Positions 52,721 through 61,006 of a stretch of 64,000 nucleotides of DNA are shown in pieces. The stretch spans positions 46,852 to 110,851 of the forward strand of contig NZ_JADWYQ010000018.1 in NCBI RefSeq assembly GCF_022414575.1, given 5' to 3'. The DNA is from Streptomyces sp. MUM 178J. Its GTDB lineage: Bacteria; Actinomycetota; Actinomycetes; Streptomycetales; Streptomycetaceae. The position numbers and the translations under genes are program-made. Position 1 is the stretch's first letter. Each line of letters begins with the position of its first letter. The notes beneath the pieces are model-generated. The model did not search any database. It had not been told where the DNA came from and saw only the letters and a program-made list of their open reading frames with translations.

Positions 52721-54187
52721 TCACACACCCAGCTCAGCCGCGATGCGGCCGGTCTTGATCGCGGTCACCAGGGACTCGTGGTCGGCTTCAGTGCGGTCCG
52801 CGTAGGTGACCGCGAAGGCCTCCACAGCCGCGTCCAGCTCTTCGCTCTTGCCGCAGTAGCCGGCTATCAGACGCGGGTCGGCGCTGTGGGCATGGGCCCG
52901 GGCGAGCAGGGCGCCGGTCATCCGGCCGTAGTCGTCGAGCTGGTCGGGGGTGAGCGCGGCCGGGTCCACGCTGCCCTTGCGGTTGCGGAACTGGCGCACC
53001 TGGAACGGCCGCCCCGCTACCGTCGTCCAGCCGAGCAGGATGTCGCTGACAACCTGCATCCGCTTCTGCCCGAGGACGACACGGCGTCCCTCGTGGTCCA
53101 CCCGGGGCGCCTCGAAGCCCGCGGCGGGCAGATACGGCAGCAGTGCCGAGGCGTGCGCCTCCTTGACCTGGAGCACCAGCGGCTCGCCCCGATGGTCGAG
53201 CAGCAGCACCACATAGGACCTGGTCCCGACGCTGCCCGTGCCCACGACGCGGAACGCCACATCGTGTATCGCGTACCGGGCGAGCAGTGGAAGCCGGTCC
53301 TCGGAGACGGTGTCCAGATAGCCTCCCAGCGCCGAGGCTACGGCGGCGGCCTCCTCGTCGGGCACCCGCCGCAGCACCGGCGGGGCGTCCACGAACCGGC
53401 GGCCGCCGTCCTCGGTGCGCCGTGTCGACTTGGCGGCGAACCGTGCGCTGGTGTTGTTGCGCGCCTTCTGCGAGACGCGTTCCAGCGTGCCGAGCAGATC
53501 CCGGGCGTCGGTGTGCGAGACGAGTTCCTCATCGGCGATGGCGTTCCAGGCGTCCAGCGCGGGGAGCTTCGCCAGCAGCCGCATGGTGCGCCGGTACGCT
53601 CCGACCGCGTCGTGGGCGGCGGCCCGGCACAGTGTCTCGTCCGCCCCGGTCACCCGGCCCGCCAGCACCAGCGAGACCGCGAGCCGCTTGAGATCCCACT
53701 CCCAGGGGCCTACGACGGTCTCGTCGAAGTCGTTCAGGTCGATGACAAGACGGCCCCGCGCGTCGCCGTACAGACCGAAGTTCCCTGCGTGGGCGTCGCC
53801 GCATATCTGCGCGCCCACCCCGGTGACCGGTGTGCCGGTCAGGTCGTGCGCCATGAGGCCGGCCGAGCCGCGGAGGAAGGCGAAGGGCGAGGCGGCCATC
53901 CTGCCTACGCGTATCGGCGTCAGCTCGGGGACCCGGCCCCGGCCGGACTCCTCGACGGCCCGGAGCGCGTCCGGCCTCCCGTGCGGCAGGGTCAGCGCCT
54001 GGTGCGAGGACCGCGGCACGCGCGCCCGCAACGCCTTTCCCTGCTCCTTCGGCGACGGCTCATCGGGCGCCGCTGCCGCCCCGGGCTCGGCGCCGGGCCC
54101 GCACCCGTGCTCATGCCGCTGCCGGCGCCGCTGCGGGCCGAAGCCCGGGACATGCGGGATCCGCCCGCCGCCCACGGCGTGGTTCAT
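52721..54187 (-). CDS. DUF2252 family protein
   Basis: 488 residues of DUF2252, a distant protein-kinase-like/APH fold. Landmarks are 'RMAASPFAFLRGSAGLMAHD', 'CGDAHAGNFGLYGDARGRLV' (catalytic-loop-like), 'DLNDFDETVVGPWEWDLKRL' and 'DILLGWTTVAGRPFQVRQFR'. Catalysis is unproven. ATG 54187 (MNHAVGG) has GAGG upstream; in-frame starts up to 54307 exist but the extra residues are unlike the family. The IS607 element lies about 130 bases upstream and may have altered its promoter. Confidence 0.87.
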   Translation of the reverse strand: MNHAVGGGRIPHVPGFGPQRRRQRHEHGCGPGAEPGAAAAPDEPSPKEQGKALRARVPRSSHQALTLPHGRPDALRAVEESGRGRVPELTPIRVGRMAASPFAFLRGSAGLMAHDLTGTPVTGVGAQICGDAHAGNFGLYGDARGRLVIDLNDFDETVVGPWEWDLKRLAVSLVLAGRVTGADETLCRAAAHDAVGAYRRTMRLLAKLPALDAWNAIADEELVSHTDARDLLGTLERVSQKARNNTSARFAAKSTRRTEDGGRRFVDAPPVLRRVPDEEAAAVASALGGYLDTVSEDRLPLLARYAIHDVAFRVVGTGSVGTRSYVVLLLDHRGEPLVLQVKEAHASALLPYLPAAGFEAPRVDHEGRRVVLGQKRMQVVSDILLGWTTVAGRPFQVRQFRNRKGSVDPAALTPDQLDDYGRMTGALLARAHAHSADPRLIAGYCGKSEELDAAVEAFAVTYADRTEADHESLVTAIKTGRIAAELGV

Positions 54188-54313
54188 CGTGTCATCGGCC
54201 TCGTACACGGCGTGCCGCCCCCCGATCCGTTTCGTACCGCCACAACCAACATCAACAGGTCCCGACCGTACCGCCGCCGCCCCGCGGCCGTCTGCCCCTG
54301 TGGACAACCGTTC

Positions 54314-55942
54314 CTAGTCAGTGAGCAGGAGTGAGTCTTGGACCCGTACCTGGTCGCTGCGGACACCCCGAACGGTTTTGGGTGTCCTGGTCGCCCGCGT
54401 ACTCGCCGCGTCCGGCGGCACGGATCGTGTCCGTGGTCCGGGGATGCGGGGGCGGGGTCCCTCACGCCCAGGGGCACGCCGGTCGGCCTGGACGGTCCAA
54501 TGCCCGTGCACATCGCTCTGGTGTGCACGGGGCGGTGTCGTCCGTCGCCGGATCGGGTGCCCCTGGGCGCGTCGTCCGATCGCGATGCTCGCCGCATCGT
54601 GCCGGGTGGTCTTACGGGTGGGGCTGGCTATCGGCTTTTGCCAGTGCTGGGCACCCCACTTGCTGGTGTAGGCCGGGTCCACGGCGATGATCGCGATAGC
54701 TGTGGCGTCGGCCATGGAGGCCAGCCGGGCACGGAGCTTGCCGGTCGGCATGCCGGAGATGAGCTGCCGGAATCGGCGCTTGCGCCCGTGCTTCTCTCTG
54801 GTTTTCTCGGCCTGGAAGTCGAGGTCTTCGACCGCGATGGCCTTGACGCCGCAGCTCTTGGCCCAGTTCAGTAGCCGTGTAAGGGCGTGCCGTACCTGGG
54901 CGTCGCGGTGCTGGGCGTTGCCGGACAGGTCATAGAAGAACCGGCGCGGCCGGCCGATCGGGTTGCCGTGAGTGTCCAGGCGCCATGCGGCGAGGTGGTC
55001 GGCATTGGTGTCCACGCCGATCACGCCATCGGCGAGGGCGGCTTTGAGCGGGATGGTCCTGGTGGGTGGGATCTGCCAGGAGGCGTCCACGTACCAGCGC
55101 CCGCGCCCCGTGTCGTAGTGGATGCGGTAGGCCACGGCCCGGTTGGCCTCCACGCGGTCGGCCCACTCCTGCCCCCGGTGAGGGAACCGCACCCGCGCAG
55201 CGAGTACGTACCGGCCGTGCTTGGCGTTCGCCAGGTCGGCGAGCGGGACCGGGAGCTTGATCGATACTTCGCCCTCGGGCGTGATGCGGATCGTCTCGTT
55301 GCCGAACCTTTTCCCCGACTCGCCGTCCGCCTGGAGGAACCAACGCTCGGCTTCCCACCGCTCACGCCACTCGGCCTCGGCAAGCTGCGCCTTGTCGAGG
55401 TTGTGGCGGGTGCCCAGCAGGCGTTTACCGCCACGCACGACACGCACCCGGCCTGCTTCCCGGTCGGCCCGAACCTGATCGAGCCGGTCCTCCAGCACAT
55501 GCAGCCGTCGCGTTTTCTGGAACCACTCGCACGCGGAGCGGTAGCCGCCCGGAGCCCGCTTGGTGCCCTTCTCCCCGACCGGCAGCGACAGCCGGTGCCG
55601 GATCACCCGGATACCGGCTTCAAGGGACTGCACGTGTGCGGCCTGGCCGCGCCGGGCGAGCGCCCACTGCTCATGCGTGGCCTTCGTGATCGACCCCGCC
55701 CACCTGGACGACGACTCGGCCGTCAGGGCCCTCTTACGGGCCGCCCATGACTCGGTGGAGTGCTCCAGGCCGTCAGCGCAACGCGCTTTGAGGTCCTTCG
55801 AGGCGAGCGAGCCCAGGTGCGCCCCCACCAAGCGCAGAACCTCCTCATCCTCGGGCATGAGGTCCCCCAGCCGGGCACGGATCGCAACACCGGACGGACC
55901 GAGAGCCACGAACGGCGCGGCAATCGGGCGGAGGTCAGCCAC
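54314..55942 (-). CDS. tnpB: TnpB RNA-guided nuclease (IS607-type)
   Basis: 542 residues. RuvC-like catalytic residues are visible: Asp in GVIGVDTNADHLAAW, Glu in AIAVEDLDFQ and the late Asp in TTRHDAASIAIGRR. The usual CxxC zinc-finger between them is absent (the segment reads YTSKWGAQHWQKPIASPTRK), as in a known actinobacterial group. An Arg/Pro/Thr-rich C-terminus follows. TnpB proteins are omega-RNA-guided DNA endonucleases that help retain the element. The GTG at 55942 overlaps the tnpA stop by eight bases. Confidence 0.9.
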   Translation of the reverse strand: MADLRPIAAPFVALGPSGVAIRARLGDLMPEDEEVLRLVGAHLGSLASKDLKARCADGLEHSTESWAARKRALTAESSSRWAGSITKATHEQWALARRGQAAHVQSLEAGIRVIRHRLSLPVGEKGTKRAPGGYRSACEWFQKTRRLHVLEDRLDQVRADREAGRVRVVRGGKRLLGTRHNLDKAQLAEAEWRERWEAERWFLQADGESGKRFGNETIRITPEGEVSIKLPVPLADLANAKHGRYVLAARVRFPHRGQEWADRVEANRAVAYRIHYDTGRGRWYVDASWQIPPTRTIPLKAALADGVIGVDTNADHLAAWRLDTHGNPIGRPRRFFYDLSGNAQHRDAQVRHALTRLLNWAKSCGVKAIAVEDLDFQAEKTREKHGRKRRFRQLISGMPTGKLRARLASMADATAIAIIAVDPAYTSKWGAQHWQKPIASPTRKTTRHDAASIAIGRRAQGHPIRRRTTPPRAHQSDVHGHWTVQADRRAPGREGPRPRIPGPRTRSVPPDAASTRATRTPKTVRGVRSDQVRVQDSLLLTD

Positions 55943-56534
55943 GTTCAGCGGCTTCCAGTGCCTTGCGGGCGCGGTTCTTCGCCGACCTGCGCCCGTACAG
56001 GCGGACGCAGAACGAGGTCAGCACCTCCACCATGTCCCGCACCAGGTCGTCTTCGACCTCGCCGTCGTCCAGGACCAGCAGGCCACGGCCCGTCGCGGAC
56101 AAGGCGGCCTCGACAAGCTCGACGTTCATCCGGCCGAGCCGGTCCTTGTGCTCCACCACCACGCAGGTCACATGCGGGTCAGCCAGCAGACGCCGGGCCT
56201 TGCAACGGCAGCCCTTCATCCCGGAAGCGATCTCCGCCTCGACACGAACGACTCGGTGACCGGCCTTCGCTGCCCACGCCGACAGCCGAGCGACCTGGCG
56301 TTCCAGATCGGTCTTCTGATCGTGCGAGGACACGCGGGCATACAGGCCCAGACCGCCGATGGCCTCGGGCGTGGTGTTCGCGTCGATGTTCACCAAGATC
56401 GTGCGTGGCCCGACCCGCTGAGCCGGTACCGGCAACATCCCTTCCCGGAACCAGCGATACGCGGTCTGCGGATGCACGCCCTGCGACTTCGCCCATTCCG
56501 TCAGATTCACGCTCTGACAACGACACTCACTCAT
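55935..56534 (-). CDS. tnpA: IS607 family serine recombinase TnpA
   Basis: 199 residues. A MerR-like HTH (NLTEWAKSQGVHPQTAYRWF) opens the protein, as in IS607 transposases. The serine recombinase domain has GLYARVSSHDQKTDLERQVA with the catalytic Ser, 'HKDRLGRMNVELVEAAL' and a resolvase end. The ATG at 56534 or the GTG at 56510 could be the start; the latter gives the more usual N-terminus VNLTEWAK. It catalyses excision and insertion of the element via double-strand breaks. Confidence 0.9.
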   Translation of the reverse strand: MSECRCQSVNLTEWAKSQGVHPQTAYRWFREGMLPVPAQRVGPRTILVNIDANTTPEAIGGLGLYARVSSHDQKTDLERQVARLSAWAAKAGHRVVRVEAEIASGMKGCRCKARRLLADPHVTCVVVEHKDRLGRMNVELVEAALSATGRGLLVLDDGEVEDDLVRDMVEVLTSFCVRLYGRRSAKNRARKALEAAERG

Positions 56535-56648
56535 ACATGGTTACGCTCACCCACCCCGACTTCGAGGACCAGCAGGTGCAGACCCCTCGACCAGCCGCAA
56601 CGGCGGCGTCGGGTCGGGGGGGGGCTCGGGGCATCGCCCGCGCAGTGC

Positions 56649-57536
56649 CTACAGACCCGCGTCGCGCGCGAGCAGCGCGGCCTGCACCCGGTTCTCGCAC
56701 TCCAGCTTCGCCAGGATGCGGCTCACATAGGTCTTCACCGTGGCCTCGCTCATGTGCAGCCGTCGTCCGGCGTCCGCGTTCGACAGTCCCTCGCCGAGCA
56801 GCGCCAGCACGTCGCGTTCACGTTCGCTCAGCGCCGCCACGCGGGCGCGGGCCTGCTGCGCGCGGGCCGCCGCCCGTCCCGAGGCGAGTTGGTCCACCAC
56901 ATGCCGGGTCGCCCCGGGGGAGAGGTAGGCGTCCCCGGCCGCGGCCGCGCGCACGGCGCGGATCAGCTCGGCGGGGGCGGTGTCCTTCAGCAGGAATCCG
57001 GCGCCGCCGTGCTCCAGGGTCCGCAGCACGTTCTCCCGCTCGCCGAAGGTGGTGAGCACGATCACCCGCGTCGCGGGAGCGGCCCGGCGCAGCTCGCCCA
57101 GGGCGGTGAGCCCGTCCATGACGGGCATCTGGATGTCCAGCAGCACCACGTCGGCGTTGTGGGAGCGGGCCAGTTCGACGGCCTCGCGGCCGTTCGCGGC
57201 CTCGGCCACCACGTCGACGGCGCGGTCCGAGGTGAGGATCATCCGGATGCCGGCGCGGATGAGAGGCTCGTCATCGGCGATCACCACCTTGATCGCGGCC
57301 CCGGCGGCCCCGGCCACTCCGGCTGTCCCAGCGTCCCCAGTGTTCCCAGTGTTCCCAGTGTTCCCAGCAGCACCTGTAGCCCCAGCGACCTCAGTGGCCT
57401 TGGTACCGCTGGAGGTCTCAGCAGACTCAGCTGACGCTCCAGACCCAGCCGACGCTCCCGACCCCGTCATCGCACCACTCGCATCTCCATTGCCTCGCCC
57501 GTCACCGACGCACCGCACGCCCGTCACGTCACACAC
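56649..57536 (-). CDS. NarL/LuxR-type response regulator with Ala/Gly/Thr-rich N-terminus
   Basis: 295 residues. The receiver domain begins at IKVVIADDEPLIRAG (about 82) with phospho-Asp134 in VVLLDIQMPVMDG, Thr in VLTTFG and Lys in FLLKDT. The C-terminal LuxR HTH reads LSERERDVLALLGEGLSNAD and 'MSEATVKTYVSRILAKLECE'. The N-terminal about 80 residues are an unusual low-complexity extension with GNTGNTGNTGDAGTAG. GTG 57536 abuts the kinase stop (TAGGTG); an ATG at 57470 is also possible. Cognate of the kinase. Confidence 0.9.
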   Translation of the reverse strand: MCDVTGVRCVGDGRGNGDASGAMTGSGASAGSGASAESAETSSGTKATEVAGATGAAGNTGNTGNTGDAGTAGVAGAAGAAIKVVIADDEPLIRAGIRMILTSDRAVDVVAEAANGREAVELARSHNADVVLLDIQMPVMDGLTALGELRRAAPATRVIVLTTFGERENVLRTLEHGGAGFLLKDTAPAELIRAVRAAAAGDAYLSPGATRHVVDQLASGRAAARAQQARARVAALSERERDVLALLGEGLSNADAGRRLHMSEATVKTYVSRILAKLECENRVQAALLARDAGL

Positions 57537-59282
57537 CTATCTTCTGACCTCGTAGGCCTCCTTCTCGATCAGCTTGCCGTCCTTGAAGCAGAACCGGAAC
57601 ACCGGCTCGGTGTCGATGCTCTCCCCCACCTCCGACGACATCAGCACCAGGCACTCCGCACCCTCCGGCGGCTCCGGCCCCTTGCCCCTGAGCCCGGCCG
57701 TGGCGACCGTGTCGCCGTCCGGCAGCCGCCCCCGCACCTCGTCCTCGTCGGCCCCCACCTGTACGCGCGCGTACTCGGCCGGCTCGATCATCCCCTTGTC
57801 CAGCTCCCCCACGAGGAACACCAGCCCGAAGACGGCCACGGACGCCAGCGCGACCATCGCAGCCACGGCGATGCCGCATCCGAGCACCACGCCGCCGCCC
57901 CGGCTCCGAGGGCTCGGCAGGCCGGCATCCGCCGCCAGCAGATCGGCGTCGGGGTCCGTCGACGCCCCGGCGGCGGACGGGCCGACGAACGGCGCGGCCT
58001 CCACCCCTCCGTACGGCAGCACCCCCGCGACCCGGAAGCCCCCGCCGTCCGCCGGCCCCGCGTAGACCATGCCGCCTACCAGCCGCGCCCGCTCCCGCAG
58101 CCCGGTCAGGCCCTGCCCGCCGCTGACGGCCGCGCCGGACCCCCCGCCGCCGTCCGCCGCGCCGTTGACGACCTCGACCACGAACGAGTCGGGCTCATGT
58201 CTCAGTTCCACGCAGATCGCCGCGCCGGGGGCGTGCTTGTAGGCGTTGGTCAGCGCCTCCTGCACGATGCGGTACGCCGCGTGGTCGGCGGCGGCCGCCA
58301 GCGGCCGGGGCTCTCCCGAGCGGCGCAGCTCCACCCGGTTCCCGGCCGCCCGGCCGGTCTCGACCAGCTCGTCGATGCCCGCCGTGCCGCGCCCGGCGCG
58401 CCCTGACTCGTCCGGCACCGGGTTCGTCTCCGAGGTCGTCTCCGGCGCTTCGACTCCGTCGCGCAGGATCCCGACGACCTCGCGCAGTTCGTGCATGGCG
58501 GTCACCGACGCCCCGCGCAGCACGGCGACCGCCTCCCGCTGCCGCTCGGTCAGTTCGGGGTCCACCTCCAGGGCGCCGGTGTGCACGGAGATCAGCGCCA
58601 GTTGGTGGCCGAGGCTGTCGTGCATGTCCTGTGCTATCCGCTGGCGCTCGCGCAGCCGCGCCTGCCCGGCCACCATGGCGCGTTCCCGCAGCAGTTGGGC
58701 GTTGCGTTCCCGCAGCGCCTGCAGGAGGGTGCGGCGCTGCGTCCAGTAGCGGCTGGACAGACCGGGCACGACCGCGGTCGCCAGGAAGTAGAGGGTGATG
58801 AGGAGCGTAAGGACCAGCGGGGACTGTCTGCCCTCGTCCCCGAGCAGCGTGACGCCGATGCAGACGGCGTACGCGGCGGTGAAGGCGACCAGCGCCCGGA
58901 TCGGCCCGGCGATCCTGCGCCCGGCCGACCAGCCGACGACTGCCAGCAGCGGCGTGAAACCGCCGAGGTGGGGGATGAGCGCGGCGGTGACGGTCAGTGC
59001 GGTGGCGGGCAGCCGCCGCCTCAGCAGCGAGAGCAGCGCGGCCGCCAGCGCGACGGCCAGGGCCTGATACCCGCCCCCGGCCAGCAGTTCCTCGGTGCCG
59101 GCGGCCATGACGCCGAGGGCCAGGGCGAGCACGGCCTCGACGGCGGTCCGCCTCGGAGACCACAGTCCGGGAGCGGCCAGCCACTTCCGGCCGTCCCGGA
59201 TCCGGCTGCCCCATGCGGCCGCCGGGCGCGGGGCGTTCTCTCGCGGGGCGTTCTCTCGCCGGGCACTCGATGACGTGTCCAC
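57537..59282 (-). CDS. sensor histidine kinase with extra C-terminal membrane-anchored domain
   Basis: 581 residues. Residues about 40-175 hold several membrane helices; HisKA_3 has RIAQDMHDSLGHQLALISVH with His221; the ATPase domain shows RIVQEALTNAYKHAPGAAIC and GLTGLRERARLVGG. After the kinase core a fifth-type segment follows: a linker, one more membrane helix (GCGIAVAAMVALASVAVFGL, about 460) and a last about 100 residues EYARVQVGADEDEVRGRLPD ... with a two-cysteine ending (AECLVLMSS, FRFCFKDG), resembling the BamE/SmpA fold. The response regulator gene follows directly. An N-terminal RENAPRENAPR duplication is seen. Confidence 0.9.
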   Translation of the reverse strand: MDTSSSARRENAPRENAPRPAAAWGSRIRDGRKWLAAPGLWSPRRTAVEAVLALALGVMAAGTEELLAGGGYQALAVALAAALLSLLRRRLPATALTVTAALIPHLGGFTPLLAVVGWSAGRRIAGPIRALVAFTAAYAVCIGVTLLGDEGRQSPLVLTLLITLYFLATAVVPGLSSRYWTQRRTLLQALRERNAQLLRERAMVAGQARLRERQRIAQDMHDSLGHQLALISVHTGALEVDPELTERQREAVAVLRGASVTAMHELREVVGILRDGVEAPETTSETNPVPDESGRAGRGTAGIDELVETGRAAGNRVELRRSGEPRPLAAAADHAAYRIVQEALTNAYKHAPGAAICVELRHEPDSFVVEVVNGAADGGGGSGAAVSGGQGLTGLRERARLVGGMVYAGPADGGGFRVAGVLPYGGVEAAPFVGPSAAGASTDPDADLLAADAGLPSPRSRGGGVVLGCGIAVAAMVALASVAVFGLVFLVGELDKGMIEPAEYARVQVGADEDEVRGRLPDGDTVATAGLRGKGPEPPEGAECLVLMSSEVGESIDTEPVFRFCFKDGKLIEKEAYEVRR

Positions 59283-59388
59283 CCGGGCACCCTAGGCAGC
59301 GCCCGTATCCGCGACGTCCCACTTTCGTCGCGCCCGCCCGAGACGATCGTCGCCCCTCCGCTCGACGGGCGCACCCCGTCAGCGCACC

Positions 59389-59451
59389 CCCGGCACGTCC
59401 CAAAGCACACCCGGCACATCCCAAAGCACACCCGGCACATCCCGAAGCAGC
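59389..59451. repeat. 21-bp tandem repeat, three copies
   Basis: CCCGGCACATCCCAAAGCAC-type units of 21 bases occur three times with a few changes between the kinase start and the FAD oxidoreductase stop. No gene or hairpin was noted in the rest of this 250-base gap. Confidence 0.8.
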
Positions 59452-59533
59452 TCCGGGCGCCATGCCCGGCCGGCGCCGCCGCCGGCCGTGTCATCCCCGC
59501 CTCCTCCCCCGCCGCCCGGATCCCGCGGGCGTC

Positions 59534-61006
59534 TCACCCCGCGGCGACCTCCCCGGCGGCGGCCGTCCGGGCTCGTATGGCGTCGTCCGGCCCGGACGAC
59601 GCGCACCGCTCCTGCGCCGTCAGCGGCGGTCCGGCGAGCGGCTGCCTGCCGGGGCCGCGCAGAGCGCCCACCACGATGTCCGGGTGCAGCCACGAGGTGA
59701 TCGGCTCGGACATGGTGAGGACGCCGAGGAAGGCCCTGGTCATCTGGGCGCGTCCGGTGGCCGCGAGGGCGAGCCGGTCGACATAGCGGTTGGCGAGCGC
59801 CGCGCCCGGCCGGGGCTGCCGGCCCTCGGCCAGGGCGCCCGGGTACAGGATGTCCTGCGAGGTGGCCAGCTCCCAGGCGAGCCCGGTGGGCCGGGCGATG
59901 GCGCGCTGGACGCCGCGGGCCAGGCCCGGGGCGCGGAGCCCGCCGTGCCGCAGGGTGTCGCGGAGGTGTACGAGGCTCTGGGCGGCCACGCTCATCCCCT
60001 GGCCGTACAGGGGGTTGTAGGTGGCCACCGCGTCGCCGGCCACGACGAATCCCTCGGGCCAGCTCCTGGCCCCCTCGAAGTACCGCCGCCGGTTGACGGT
60101 GCTGCGGGAGAGAGTGACCTCCGGGGTCAGCGGCTCGGTACCGGCGATCAGTTCGCCGACGACCGGGTGCCGCACGGCGCGCGCGAACGCCTCGAACTGG
60201 TCCGGGTCGCGGGTGGGTTCGCCGCCGCGGGTGCCGGAGAGGGTCACCAGCCAGCGTCCCCCCTCCACCGGGACGATCGTCGCCGTCTGCCCGGGCACGG
60301 GGTCGCCGGGGTCCGACTGGACGTTGACGATGGGGAAGTCCTCCGTGCCCGCGGGTGCCCGGTAGGCGCGGCTGGCATACACCAGACCCGAGTCGACCTC
60401 GGCCTGCTCGATCCCGTCCACGCCCAGCGCCCGCAGCCAGTCGAGGGCGCGGGAGCCGCGGCCGCTCGCGTCGAGGACCAGATCGGCGTCGAGCCGATGC
60501 TCCCGGCCGTCGGGTCCGCCCACCCGCACTCCGGTCACCCGCTCGCCCGTGCCTGTGAGCGCGAGCATGTCGTGCCCTTGGAGGACGCGGACTCCGGGCA
60601 GTCTCAGCACATGCTCCCGCACCACCCAGTCCAGCAGGTCGCGGGAGCAGGCGATGGTGTACTGCATCTCCGGCCAGCGTCTGAGCCAGCCCTTCGCGGT
60701 CAGCGACACCAGGCCGGTGGGCAGCGGGATGCGCCGGGCGCCTGCGGCCAGCCAGCGGCTCGTGATGCCGGGCAGCAGTTGTTCAAAGGCCCGTGCCCCG
60801 CCCGACCACAGCAGATGCACATGGCGTGCCTGGGGCAGGGACCTGCGCGGCTCCGGCCCCTCGGGCAGCACATCGCGTTCGACGACCGTGACCTCGTCGG
60901 CGAATCCGGCCAGTGCCGCCGCCCCGAGCATGCCGGCCAGGCCGCCGCCGATGACCACGGCACGGCGGGTTGCGGTGGAGGGGGCGGGCGGGGTGTGACG
61001 CGTCAT
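59534..61006 (-). CDS. FAD-dependent oxidoreductase (geranylgeranyl reductase/monooxygenase-like)
   Basis: 490 residues. FAD-binding Rossmann motif AVVIGGGLAGMLGAAALAG at the N-terminus with Glu in VVERDVLPEG, and the second FAD motif 'GFVVAGDAVATYNPLYGQGM'. This matches p-hydroxybenzoate hydroxylase/geranylgeranyl reductase type flavoproteins. Substrate is unknown. ATG 61006 overlaps the stop of the 7-TM gene by ATGA, so all three genes of the cassette are co-translated. It lacks a signal peptide. Confidence 0.87.
   Translation of the reverse strand: MTRHTPPAPSTATRRAVVIGGGLAGMLGAAALAGFADEVTVVERDVLPEGPEPRRSLPQARHVHLLWSGGARAFEQLLPGITSRWLAAGARRIPLPTGLVSLTAKGWLRRWPEMQYTIACSRDLLDWVVREHVLRLPGVRVLQGHDMLALTGTGERVTGVRVGGPDGREHRLDADLVLDASGRGSRALDWLRALGVDGIEQAEVDSGLVYASRAYRAPAGTEDFPIVNVQSDPGDPVPGQTATIVPVEGGRWLVTLSGTRGGEPTRDPDQFEAFARAVRHPVVGELIAGTEPLTPEVTLSRSTVNRRRYFEGARSWPEGFVVAGDAVATYNPLYGQGMSVAAQSLVHLRDTLRHGGLRAPGLARGVQRAIARPTGLAWELATSQDILYPGALAEGRQPRPGAALANRYVDRLALAATGRAQMTRAFLGVLTMSEPITSWLHPDIVVGALRGPGRQPLAGPPLTAQERCASSGPDDAIRARTAAAGEVAAG

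Larger units (their letters stand above)
54314..56534 (-). mobile_element. IS607-family insertion element
   Basis: A serine-recombinase tnpA and tnpB pair in the order typical of IS607 elements. The family has no inverted repeats and makes no target duplication, so exact ends cannot be fixed here; they lie close to 54300 and 56540. The element sits between DUF2252 and a response-regulator gene, and both ORFs are intact, suggesting a functional copy. Confidence 0.85.
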
